Of a DNA stretch of 9,602 nt, positions 1 to 4,737 are shown piece after piece. The DNA is taken from the NCBI GenBank assembly GCA_937892015.1, contig CALAUY010000020.1, positions 1 to 9,602 on the forward strand, written 5' to 3'. Position numbers and translations under genes: made by a program. This DNA comes from an uncultured Bacteroidales bacterium. Its GTDB lineage: Bacteria > Bacteroidota > Bacteroidia > Bacteroidales > Paludibacteraceae. Positions within the stretch are counted from its first letter, which is position 1, and each line of letters opens with the position of its first letter. The notes beneath the pieces are model-generated. The model did not search any database. It was not told the origin of the DNA and worked only from the letters and a program-made list of their open reading frames with translations.

Positions 1-2
1 GA

Positions 3-830
3 ATGATGGATTTGGGATACCTGATTCAAGAGGTCTTATCTCGTCGTGAAGAAGGCAAGGGCGGGTTGCTTGAAAGGGTGTTTAATGAGCAGTATGTGGT
101 GAAAGACAAACAAATAGGTATAAAAGACGGTAAGGAGATAAGTACAACCAGTGTTCAGAATCCCAATGATCCCGATGCTGCTTATCGCAAGAAAGGCGAG
201 CAAACGGTGCGTGGAAATGTGGTGAACATAACCGAGACAATTGATGAAGAGGTCGGTTTGAATCTGATAACGAATGCGCAGGTTGCACCGGCAACAACGG
301 CTGACAATAGTTTTGTAGAAGAGGCGGTTGCCCAAACAGAAGAACTGACAGCAAACCCTGTGGAACGCATATATGCGGATGGAGCCTACAACAGCGAAAC
401 GAATCAGCAGTTAGGAGCAGAACTTGTTCTTACCGGCATGCAAGCAAAGCAAGGACGTTATCAACTACGCAAACAAGATGCCGACCTGATTGTTACGGAC
501 ACCGAAACAGGCGAGCAGATTATAGCCGAATGGATGGACAAAGCAAAGAAATGGCGGATAAAAACCGATAAGGGTTATAGGTACTTTACGGAGGAAAACA
601 TAGAAAAACAAGCGATTCGGTTGAAACAAGAAAACACTCCTCCTGATTTATTGAAGAAACGCAACAATGTGGAGGCAACAATTCGACATTTTGCTTGTTG
701 TTTAGAGAAAAACAAAAGCCGTTATCGAGGATTACTCAAACATAAATTTATGACTTGGGCTCGTTGCTCATGGATTAACCTTGTGCGAATTATGAATTTT
801 GAGGTGCGAATGGCTACCAAATTAGCATAA
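3..830 (+). CDS. Transposase, IS1182/ISNCY-like DDE type, C-terminal part (5' end outside window)
   Basis: This is the catalytic C-terminal part of an insertion-sequence transposase, which cuts and joins DNA ends of its own element. The reading frame is open to the window edge, so the first in-window Met is not trusted as the start; complete members of the family are considerably longer. A DDE triad is visible: DPDA (around residue 58 of the visible part), YADGAYNS (Asp126) and KKRNNVEATIRHF (Glu224). A basic tail follows, with the K-RYRGLLKHK...NLVRI pattern usual at the end of these transposases. An insertion between the first and second Asp (residues 95-120) is low in complexity. The frame is uninterrupted to its TAA, so this end is not visibly decayed. 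Its right terminal inverted repeat could not be identified because the left end is not in view. Family assignment is from motif recognition; IS1182 versus a related ISNCY group is uncertain. Confidence 0.8.
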   Translation: MMDLGYLIQEVLSRREEGKGGLLERVFNEQYVVKDKQIGIKDGKEISTTSVQNPNDPDAAYRKKGEQTVRGNVVNITETIDEEVGLNLITNAQVAPATTADNSFVEEAVAQTEELTANPVERIYADGAYNSETNQQLGAELVLTGMQAKQGRYQLRKQDADLIVTDTETGEQIIAEWMDKAKKWRIKTDKGYRYFTEENIEKQAIRLKQENTPPDLLKKRNNVEATIRHFACCLEKNKSRYRGLLKHKFMTWARCSWINLVRIMNFEVRMATKLA

Positions 831-895
831 TTAAGCCAAAGAACGCTTTTTTTATATTGTTTTGAGGTCAATACACCTCCATTAAGGCGATTTTC

Positions 896-909
896 AGTGA
901 CGTGTCACT
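896..909. repeat. 14-bp near-palindrome downstream of the transposase
   Basis: The arms AGTGAC and GTCACT are exact reverse complements separated by GT. The site lies 66 bp after the transposase stop codon. It could be part of the element's end or a protein-binding site; nothing in the window decides between these. Confidence 0.35.
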
Positions 910-1132
910 TGCGAATAACGATTTTTGCTACTTGACAGCACCTCGTGCCAAATTTCGCTCTCGAACGTCGCGATAATTATAATTTACAAAAAACTCTAAT
1001 TTTAAAGTGAACTCATAATATAGATGGTTATCATCCCATCCCCCAAGGTGGAAAGTTCTTGTGCTCATTATTGGAAGGTTGTCTATACAACGTGGAGAGA
1101 TAATATGAAGCGTATATATATATGCAAATGCA

Positions 1133-1162
1133 GTTGTGTATGTCCTACAAAAAGTAACTTTG
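1133..1162 (+). promoter_or_regulatory. Candidate Bacteroidota sigma-ABfr promoter for the unknown gene at 1519
   Basis: TAACTTTG at 1155-1162, followed by C, fits the Bacteroidota -7 consensus TAnnTTTG exactly. GTTG at 1133-1136 is a three-of-four match to the -33 element TTTG, with an 18-bp spacer. Transcription would begin near 1169 and run through the GC-rich repeats, the octamer array and the inverted repeat before reaching the ATG at 1519. Predicted from consensus only. Confidence 0.45.
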
Positions 1163-1172
1163 CTGATTATCG

Positions 1173-1220
1173 CAACAACTAGCACGCGTAGCAAATCGTC
1201 CGGAGCGCAGCGAAGGAAAG
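1173..1220 (+). repeat. GC-rich dispersed repeat, copy A
   Basis: This copy contains ACGCGTAGC, ATCGTCCG, AGCGCAGCG and AGGAAAG in that order. By eye it aligns to the minus-strand copy at 3975-3929 with about 40 identities in 48 columns and a single one-base gap. A shorter, more diverged copy (B) follows at 1224-1256. It lies upstream of an unknown gene and points toward it, as copy C does at the other end of the block. Confidence 0.7.
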
Positions 1221-1223
1221 CAC

Positions 1224-1256
1224 AGCGAAGCAGATCGTCCGAGCTTGCGAGGAAAG
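1224..1256 (+). repeat. GC-rich dispersed repeat, copy B (shortened)
   Basis: This copy has GCGAAGC, then ATCGTCCG, then a different middle (AGCTTGCGA instead of AGCGCAGCG), then GGAAAG. It lies immediately upstream of the octamer array at 1258-1293. Together with copy A it makes a tandem pair about 40 bp apart. Confidence 0.6.
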
Positions 1257-1257
1257 A

Positions 1258-1293
1258 AATTTACAAATTTACAAATTTACAAATTTACAAATT
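1258..1293 (+). repeat. 8-bp tandem array (TTACAAAT), four and a half units
   Basis: The unit TTACAAAT repeats without error with period 8. The whole 36-bp block is the exact reverse complement of 3115-3150. It lies in the presumed leader of the gene at 1519. Because the period is 8, all three frames recur, which gives spurious IYKFTNLQ-like peptides when translated. Confidence 0.95.
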
Positions 1294-1410
1294 GATTTTT
1301 CCCCCCAACTTGGGAAAAAAGAAATACAGAAAGAAGAAAGTAATAAAGAAAAAGAACCAAAAAGAAATTATAAAGAAGTAAGAAACAAAGAAAATTGATT
1401 AGTTTAAACT

Positions 1411-1490
1411 GCTGAGGCAATTAACACTATACGTTGTGTGGTTGTTGCGCACACGTGCACGCGCACAAAGTAGTCACCAATTGCCTCGGC
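1411..1490 (+). other. Long-range inverted repeat in the leader of the gene at 1519
   Basis: Positions 1411-1422 (GCTGAGGCAATT) pair with 1479-1490 (AATTGCCTCGGC): 12 positions with one G-U wobble. The 56-nt interior can form a second hairpin from TGCGC (1446-1450) and GCGCA (1461-1465). An A/T-rich stretch follows up to the ATG at 1519. There is no U-run right after the stem on the + strand, so a standard intrinsic terminator is unlikely. A structured leader element or the scar of an insertion are alternatives. Confidence 0.5.
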
Positions 1491-1518
1491 TATAAAAAAA
1501 TTTATTTTTCATCGTATT

Positions 1519-2235
1519 ATGAACATCAAAGAAGACATACTATCCCACCGCTATAGTGCCCGACAATTCTATCAGCGGTTGCGCGCCACCACCATTGTGG
1601 AAGCCTACAAGGAGCCGCTACGTTTGCGCGACATTGCCACCATGCCCAACCGCGTCACCCTCCCATCCGACAACGTTGTTCCGTTCTGCCAGGCCCTTTG
1701 TTACGTCTGTGTTAACCACCTTCTTTCGTTTTTTAGACGCAAATCACCGATGAACGAGTCCGACAAGGAGTATATTGCCGAAAGGATGATGATTCAGTAC
1801 CCCAATTGGTCTGTGCTCGACCTACCCACATTCGTCTCGATGGTCGTCAGTTCACGAGTGCCACATATGCGTTTAGGCGAAATGGAATATGAATTGATAG
1901 TCATTGATATTCCGTCCATTATGGCTAAACTCGAAGCGTACGACCGCATGCGACCACACCCCGAGACATTGCAGGGGAACAGCCCCAACGTACAGACCCA
2001 ACGCCCGCTCACGGAATACAAACTCCATCACCTCATCGACGGCACACCCTACGATTTTGCCGTACCTTACGAGGATTTTGTACAAGGATACACGACCCCA
2101 TCCGGTGACCCAAGAATCAACGCCGAACGCTATTGGAACAGTCGCCCCAACTACGGAAACGACCAAATCGATACTGCCCTCATTAACCGAGTCTGCGCTA
2201 AAGTACAAACAACACGCAATAAATTGAAAGCTTAA
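1519..2235 (+). CDS. Hypothetical protein, 238 aa, function unknown
   Basis: I do not recognise this gene. It encodes 238 residues with no clear signal peptide and no multi-pass membrane pattern; the only hydrophobic patch is short, around residues 54-70 (VVPFCQALCYVCVNHLLSFF). The N-terminal part (1-40) looks helical and basic. Residues 75-145 have an alternating pattern (IAERMMIQYPNWSVLDL, then a conserved-looking Met/Arg stretch, then IMAKLEAYDRMRP). This is loosely like the unknown Bacteroidota plasmid- or phage-associated families that end in a 'L-x2-Y-x2-R' helix; that resemblance is weak. The C-terminal third is polar, with a basic tail (TTRNKLKA). The ATG at 1519 is preceded only by an AT-rich sequence, as is common in this phylum. 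A 7-bp array begins directly after the TAA stop. Confidence 0.75.
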   Translation: MNIKEDILSHRYSARQFYQRLRATTIVEAYKEPLRLRDIATMPNRVTLPSDNVVPFCQALCYVCVNHLLSFFRRKSPMNESDKEYIAERMMIQYPNWSVLDLPTFVSMVVSSRVPHMRLGEMEYELIVIDIPSIMAKLEAYDRMRPHPETLQGNSPNVQTQRPLTEYKLHHLIDGTPYDFAVPYEDFVQGYTTPSGDPRINAERYWNSRPNYGNDQIDTALINRVCAKVQTTRNKLKA

Positions 2236-2270
2236 GGTTTCAGGTTTCAGGTTTCAGGTTTCAGGTTTCA
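2236..2270 (+). repeat. 7-bp tandem array (GGTTTCA), five units
   Basis: Five exact copies of GGTTTCA begin at the first base after the TAA stop of the 238-aa gene. They end 36 bp before the next start codon. A short AATAGTTT doublet follows at about 2284-2299. Confidence 0.95.
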
Positions 2271-2306
2271 AGATTAAAAGTTGAATAGTTTAATAGTTTT
2301 TACATT

Positions 2307-2603
2307 ATGCATCTCATTGATTTCAACATCTCTCTCGCCCAAAAGGCATGGCAGCAACCCGACCAAAACGGCGTTTGGTACATCCTGCAAACACGCTCCA
2401 AATTGCCGGCAAAGGTTATCAATGTGGATGATGATGCGCCCTACCCACTCCGCGTATTAGTTCGTTCACTATGGGACCCCAACCTCTTTCTGAACGAAGC
2501 TTACGGCCGAGACGGGCATTACCTGAAACTGACCCCCACGCACATGGACTTGCAACTCTTCCGGTGCAACGCTGCCGAGTACGGTAAATTATCCAATCCA
2601 TAA
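2307..2603 (+). CDS. Hypothetical small protein, 98 aa
   Basis: I do not recognise this gene. The 98-residue product has no signal peptide or membrane segment. It is rich in aromatic and acidic residues (KAWQQPDQNGVWYILQTR near the N terminus; DDDAPYPLRVLVRSLWDPNLFLNEAYGRDG in the middle), which suggests a small folded cytosolic protein. Its codon composition and GC level resemble the preceding 238-aa gene, 71 bp upstream and on the same strand. The two may be co-transcribed across the 7-bp array. It converges with the 109-aa gene across the large inverted repeat at 2614-2740. Confidence 0.65.
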   Translation: MHLIDFNISLAQKAWQQPDQNGVWYILQTRSKLPAKVINVDDDAPYPLRVLVRSLWDPNLFLNEAYGRDGHYLKLTPTHMDLQLFRCNAAEYGKLSNP

Positions 2604-2613
2604 AAGCTCTCAT

Positions 2614-2740
2614 AAGGGAGGGGAGTTCAGGAGTTCAGGAGTACAGGAGTTCAGACAAATGTACTGAAGCTGAAAACGTTGCTGAGTCGGGAGTAATGTC
2701 TGAACTCCTGAACTCCTGAACTCCTGAACTCCTTACCCTT
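2614..2740. repeat. Very long inverted repeat built from a 9-bp tandem repeat
   Basis: Arm 2614-2657 pairs with 2697-2740 around a 39-nt loop. I count 40 Watson-Crick pairs of 44, with mismatches only at 2619, 2620, 2621 and 2643; two of those would be G-U in RNA. Each arm is mostly a tandem 9-mer (GGAGTTCA plus G on the left arm, CTGAACTCC on the right arm). A further partial array, CTCCTGAACTCCTGAA, follows at 2744-2759. The structure fills the gap between two convergent genes, so RNA from either direction would fold into a long hairpin. There is no U-run after the right arm, so it is not a standard terminator, though it may still end or stabilise transcripts. Confidence 0.9.
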
Positions 2741-2765
2741 GTTCTCCTGAACTCCTGAATCAAGC

Positions 2766-3095
2766 TTAGTCCACCTGATTGCCGGCCATGAACTCGGCGA
2801 CCAAGAAGGTGCGCAAGGTGAAGTACTTGGACTGGGCGGCGAAACGCACTTCGGCGGCGGAACGCTTGGAGCTGTCGGTCATCTGGGTGACGGCATAGGC
2901 AGAGGCGTTGGCGAACTTCGTGCGGTGGTTGACCTGAGCGGTGGAGACCACATCGCTGGGGTAGCACAACTTAGAGATGTAGGGCTTCTTGGTGAAGCCA
3001 TTGACAGCGAAATACGTGTCGGTGTGAGAGCACGGCTTGCCGTGGATCTCCTTAACGGGGTACTCAAATACCACCTTTGGATACTTACGTGACAT
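2766..3095 (-). CDS. Hypothetical small protein, 109 aa
   Basis: I do not recognise this gene. The product is 109 residues, basic at the start (MSRKYPKVVFEYPVKEIHGK) and ending in FMAGNQVD, without a signal peptide or membrane helix. It has two cysteines (22 and 44). The frame stays open upstream to 3191, but that extension is translated from the octamer array (giving IYKFTNLQIYKL), so I choose the ATG at 3095 that follows the array. The gene has its own candidate promoter at 3302-3271 and an mRNA leader of roughly 170 nt. Its composition resembles the 238- and 98-aa genes, and the three may belong to one cassette. Confidence 0.7.
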   Translation of the reverse strand: MSRKYPKVVFEYPVKEIHGKPCSHTDTYFAVNGFTKKPYISKLCYPSDVVSTAQVNHRTKFANASAYAVTQMTDSSKRSAAEVRFAAQSKYFTLRTFLVAEFMAGNQVD

Positions 3096-3114
3096 AATAC
3101 TAAATTCAATTAAT

Positions 3115-3150
3115 AATTTGTAAATTTGTAAATTTGTAAATTTGTAAATT
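3115..3150 (-). repeat. 8-bp tandem array, inverted copy
   Basis: This 36-bp block is the exact reverse complement of 1258-1293. It lies between the candidate promoter at 3302-3271 and the ATG at 3095. Read in the direction of its downstream gene it has the same sequence as the other copy, so both arrays sit in the same position and orientation relative to a gene. Confidence 0.95.
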
Positions 3151-3270
3151 ATTTTGGGCGCTGAGCTCAAAATCGCCAAAAAATTATTCATTTACTAATT
3201 CTTCATTTACAAATTGTTCAGTTAAATGGGTTAATAAAAAAGTTAATTTGGTGATTTGTGAAATCGGGTG

Positions 3271-3302
3271 CAAAGGTAGTGCTTTTTATTCATATGCGCA
3301 AG
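3271..3302 (-). promoter_or_regulatory. Candidate Bacteroidota promoter for the 109-aa gene
   Basis: On the minus strand TACCTTTG (3278-3271), followed by CA, matches the -7 consensus TAnnTTTG exactly. CTTG at 3302-3299 is a three-of-four match to the -33 TTTG element, with a 20-bp spacer. The start point would be close to 3265. The leader then includes the octamer array. Confidence 0.6.
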
Positions 3303-3314
3303 AGTTTAGTGGAA

Positions 3315-3340
3315 TTTGTTTCGATTTAGGCAGAAACAAA
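3315..3340 (-). terminator. Possible terminator hairpin after the cysteine-bearing small gene
   Basis: Positions 3315-3322 (TTTGTTTC) and 3333-3340 (GAAACAAA) form a perfect 8-bp stem with a 10-nt loop, starting 17 nt after the stop of the gene at 3357. It lies between that stop and the next promoter on the same strand, the expected place for a terminator. The stem is AT-rich and lacks a following U-run, so this is a weak call. Confidence 0.3.
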
Positions 3341-3356
3341 GTCCCGTAGGGTGGTG

Positions 3357-3632
3357 TCAGGTGCGCGTTTTTGGAACGATAATGCCGTTTTGTTCGTCGT
3401 TGATATTGATACCGCACTTGCGCATGACGACCCGATAAGAGGCTCTGTTCTTGAGCGCATCGTGGACACTTTCGGGGTTGAATTCGAGGCAGTCGGTAGC
3501 TCTGGTGGAGTTAGTGGGAAGCGTGTTGCGGATGTTGAGTGCGTTGTCGAGCGCACAGTGGAGGCGCTTGCCAAGTCCGGTTACCTCAACGTACCGAGAG
3601 TGTCGGCACTGACTACAAAAAATCTTTGTCAT
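3357..3632 (-). CDS. Small cysteine-containing protein, 91 aa, possible metal binder
   Basis: The product is unrecognised at family level. Four cysteines are placed as C6-x2-C9, C26 and C48 (IFCSQCRHSRYVEV; KRLHCALDN; ATDCLEFNP). This spacing, with a Cys followed by L/F-E-F-x-P, resembles small Bacteroidota proteins thought to bind zinc; that is inference from the pattern alone. The C-terminal half (52-91) is basic and cysteine-poor except for C73. The start at 3632 (MTKIFCSQC) puts the first CxxC at the N terminus. The gene follows the ribbon-helix-helix-like gene by 41 nt on the same strand and is probably co-transcribed with it. A + strand frame covers the same bases, but it has no recognisable motif and I consider it a shadow. 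Confidence 0.6.
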   Translation of the reverse strand: MTKIFCSQCRHSRYVEVTGLGKRLHCALDNALNIRNTLPTNSTRATDCLEFNPESVHDALKNRASYRVVMRKCGININDEQNGIIVPKTRT

Positions 3633-3673
3633 TGTTGTTGGAATTAAATGGTTGATAATGGATTGAAAATGAA

Positions 3674-3913
3674 TTATTGATTCGAATAATGTGACTTGAG
3701 CATCTTGCGGAGTTGGGTACGCTGGTTGTGGGTGAGGGTACGGATGGCTCGGAAGATGAGTCCGCGGACGAGTTGTGAGAGGTTATCGACCATAAGGAGC
3801 TGTTGGAGATTGGTCAGGACCACCCACTCGGGTTCGTTGAATTTGACAGAGACACATTTGTGGCGCTTGTGGTTGAGTTTATCAAGGCCGTCAGCATAGA
3901 TAATTTTGGACAT
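3674..3913 (-). CDS. Small ribbon-helix-helix-like DNA-binding protein, 79 aa
   Basis: This probably encodes a small dimeric DNA-binding protein. Residues 20-58 fit the ribbon-helix-helix layout: a short strand (CVSVKF, 20-25), helix A (EPEWVVLTNLQQLL, 27-40), a turn with DNLS (43-46) and helix B (QLVRGLIFRAI, 47-57), followed by a basic C-terminal helix. Such proteins include plasmid mobilisation accessory proteins, antitoxins and Arc/MetJ repressors; the sequence does not say which. I chose the ATG at 3913 because further upstream the frame runs into repeats (GC-rich copy C and the 10-bp array). No toxin-like partner is evident; the next gene encodes the four-cysteine small protein. It starts about 100 nt after the transporter stop, so read-through from the operon is possible. 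Confidence 0.6.
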   Translation of the reverse strand: MSKIIYADGLDKLNHKRHKCVSVKFNEPEWVVLTNLQQLLMVDNLSQLVRGLIFRAIRTLTHNQRTQLRKMLKSHYSNQ

Positions 3914-3928
3914 AGATAGAAGTTGTTT

Positions 3929-3975
3929 CTTTCCTACGCTGCGCTTCGGACGATCGCTTCGCGTGGAAGTTGTTT
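3929..3975 (-). repeat. GC-rich dispersed repeat, copy C (inverted relative to copy A)
   Basis: On the minus strand this reads AAACAACTTCC, ACGCGAAGC, GATCGTCCG, AAGCGCAGCG, TAGGAAAG, closely matching copy A at 1173-1220. It ends 15 nt before the ATG at 3913, and AGGAAAG at its end might serve as a distant ribosome-binding sequence. Copies A and C are in opposite orientation and bracket all five unknown genes. Confidence 0.7.
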
Positions 3976-4014
3976 GATGTTGTTTGAGATTGTTTGATGT
4001 TGTTTCTGTTGTTT
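3966..4014 (-). repeat. 10-bp tandem array (AAACAACATC) after the transporter gene
   Basis: On the + strand the units are GAAGTTGTTT, GATGTTGTTT, GAGATTGTTT, GATGTTGTTT and a 9-bp CTGTTGTTT, each differing from the next by one to three bases. The array begins right at the TAG stop of the transporter and runs into GC-rich repeat copy C. Confidence 0.85.
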
Positions 4015-4725
4015 CTATTGTTGTGCGGATTGAGTCCAATGATAGTAGCCTTTGATGCCGTTGATGCACCAGAAAGCGTACAACGTTGCCATCGACCAAT
4101 TGCCGGCACGTACCCAAAGCCAGACCGTCCCCACATCGATGCAGAACCAGAAAATCCACTGCTCACGGTAACCGAAAATCATCAGCATCTGCGCTGCAAT
4201 GGCAGGCACTGTTGTGAACGCATCCAAGTAGGGGTCAGAGTCGTTCGTGAACGTACTGAGCATCCAACCGACAAGGGCACTGCCCGCAATGACAACTACG
4301 ATAAGCACTGCCGTCCATGTAGGCGTCAGTTTACGCGTCTGTAGCTCTGCACTGCCGTTCGATGCGTTGATGTGATAACGACGTATCCACAAGAACAGGC
4401 CATACACCATCGTCACGGCATAGAAGATGTTGATGCCCACGGCTCCGTACAAGTGCTGACGACAGACAATAACGAGGTACGTCCCCACCTGCACGAAACC
4501 GAAAGCGTAATACGAGATCTTGCCCTGCGAGCAGAGGATAACCGTGATAACACCGGCAATGCCGCTGACAATCATTATCGGTTCAGTTGGTGCCACGATA
4601 AAGACCACAATCTGCAGCAACAAACCCGTCAGCAGAAAGCACCAATCGAACACCGTCCGACCGGCAATAAACTCGCTGTATAGCGCCTTTCCAATAGTAC
4701 TCATTTCTCTTCTATCGTTGCTCAT
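4015..4725 (-). CDS. pnuC: PnuC-family transporter (nicotinamide riboside/thiamine type)
   Basis: A cytoplasmic-membrane transporter that moves a non-phosphorylated vitamin precursor (nicotinamide riboside in PnuC, thiamine in PnuT) down its gradient, with trapping by a kinase inside the cell. The 236-residue product has about seven or eight hydrophobic helices (about 27-44, 48-65, 72-90, 97-114, 137-155, 168-184, 189-206, 211-228). Family signatures include SQGKISYYAFGFVQ (66-79), DPYLDAFTTVPAIAAQMLM (164-182) and the tryptophan-rich REQWIFWFCIDVG (187-199). No riboswitch is visible upstream; the gene follows the lipoprotein stop by 12 nt and is likely last in the operon. A second start at 4704 (MSTIG) is possible and has a purine-rich stretch in front of it. 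The substrate cannot be read from sequence: in Bacteroidota many members are thiamine transporters, but no thiamine genes are nearby. Confidence 0.88.
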   Translation of the reverse strand: MSNDRREMSTIGKALYSEFIAGRTVFDWCFLLTGLLLQIVVFIVAPTEPIMIVSGIAGVITVILCSQGKISYYAFGFVQVGTYLVIVCRQHLYGAVGINIFYAVTMVYGLFLWIRRYHINASNGSAELQTRKLTPTWTAVLIVVVIAGSALVGWMLSTFTNDSDPYLDAFTTVPAIAAQMLMIFGYREQWIFWFCIDVGTVWLWVRAGNWSMATLYAFWCINGIKGYYHWTQSAQQ

Positions 4726-4737
4726 ATCTTATCGTTA

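Larger units (their letters stand above)
831..1518. other. Long non-coding stretch between transposase and first unknown gene
   Basis: About 690 bases without a credible gene. In order it holds the presumed right end of the insertion sequence, including a 14-bp near-palindrome at 896-909; an AT-rich stretch with a TA run near 1113-1122; a candidate Bacteroidota promoter (1133-1162); two copies of a GC-rich repeat (1173-1220 and 1224-1256); an 8-bp tandem array (1258-1293); an A/G-rich stretch (1313-1396); and a long-range inverted repeat (1411-1490) just ahead of the next gene. If the promoter is real, the next gene has an mRNA leader of roughly 350 nt. Confidence 0.7.

Noticed and set aside
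1136..1381. Open frame of 81 codons on the + strand in the long intergenic region
   Set aside because: Most of it is translated from the GC-rich repeats, the octamer array (IYKFTNLQ pattern) and a purine-rich stretch giving poly-Lys. Composition is unlike a gene and no motif is present.
2614..2740. Standard rho-independent terminator
   Set aside because: The stem is far longer than usual and no U-run follows either arm, so it is reported as an inverted repeat instead.
3096..3191. N-terminal extension of the 109-aa gene to an upstream ATG
   Set aside because: The extension is encoded by the octamer array, which lies between the candidate promoter and the ATG at 3095 and is shared with an unrelated locus.
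3351..3647. Plus-strand open frame of 98 codons opposite the four-cysteine gene
   Set aside because: No recognisable motif, while the minus-strand frame has an ordered cysteine pattern and fits the strand and spacing of its neighbour.
3674..3913. Antitoxin of a toxin-antitoxin pair
   Set aside because: The ribbon-helix-helix layout would fit, but the adjacent small protein does not show a recognisable toxin fold, so a toxin-antitoxin call is not supported.
1258..4014. CRISPR array
   Set aside because: Repeat units are 7-10 bp and directly adjoining without unique spacers, and no cas genes are present.
3914..4159. N-terminal extension of the ribbon-helix-helix-like gene into the transporter gene
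   Set aside because: It runs through GC-rich repeat copy C, the 10-bp array and the 3' end of pnuC in another frame; the domain begins after the ATG at 3913.
4726..4737. Riboswitch (thiamine or NAD-related) ahead of pnuC
   Set aside because: Only 12 nt separate the lipoprotein stop from the pnuC start, and no thiamine-pyrophosphate aptamer core was seen in the preceding coding sequence.
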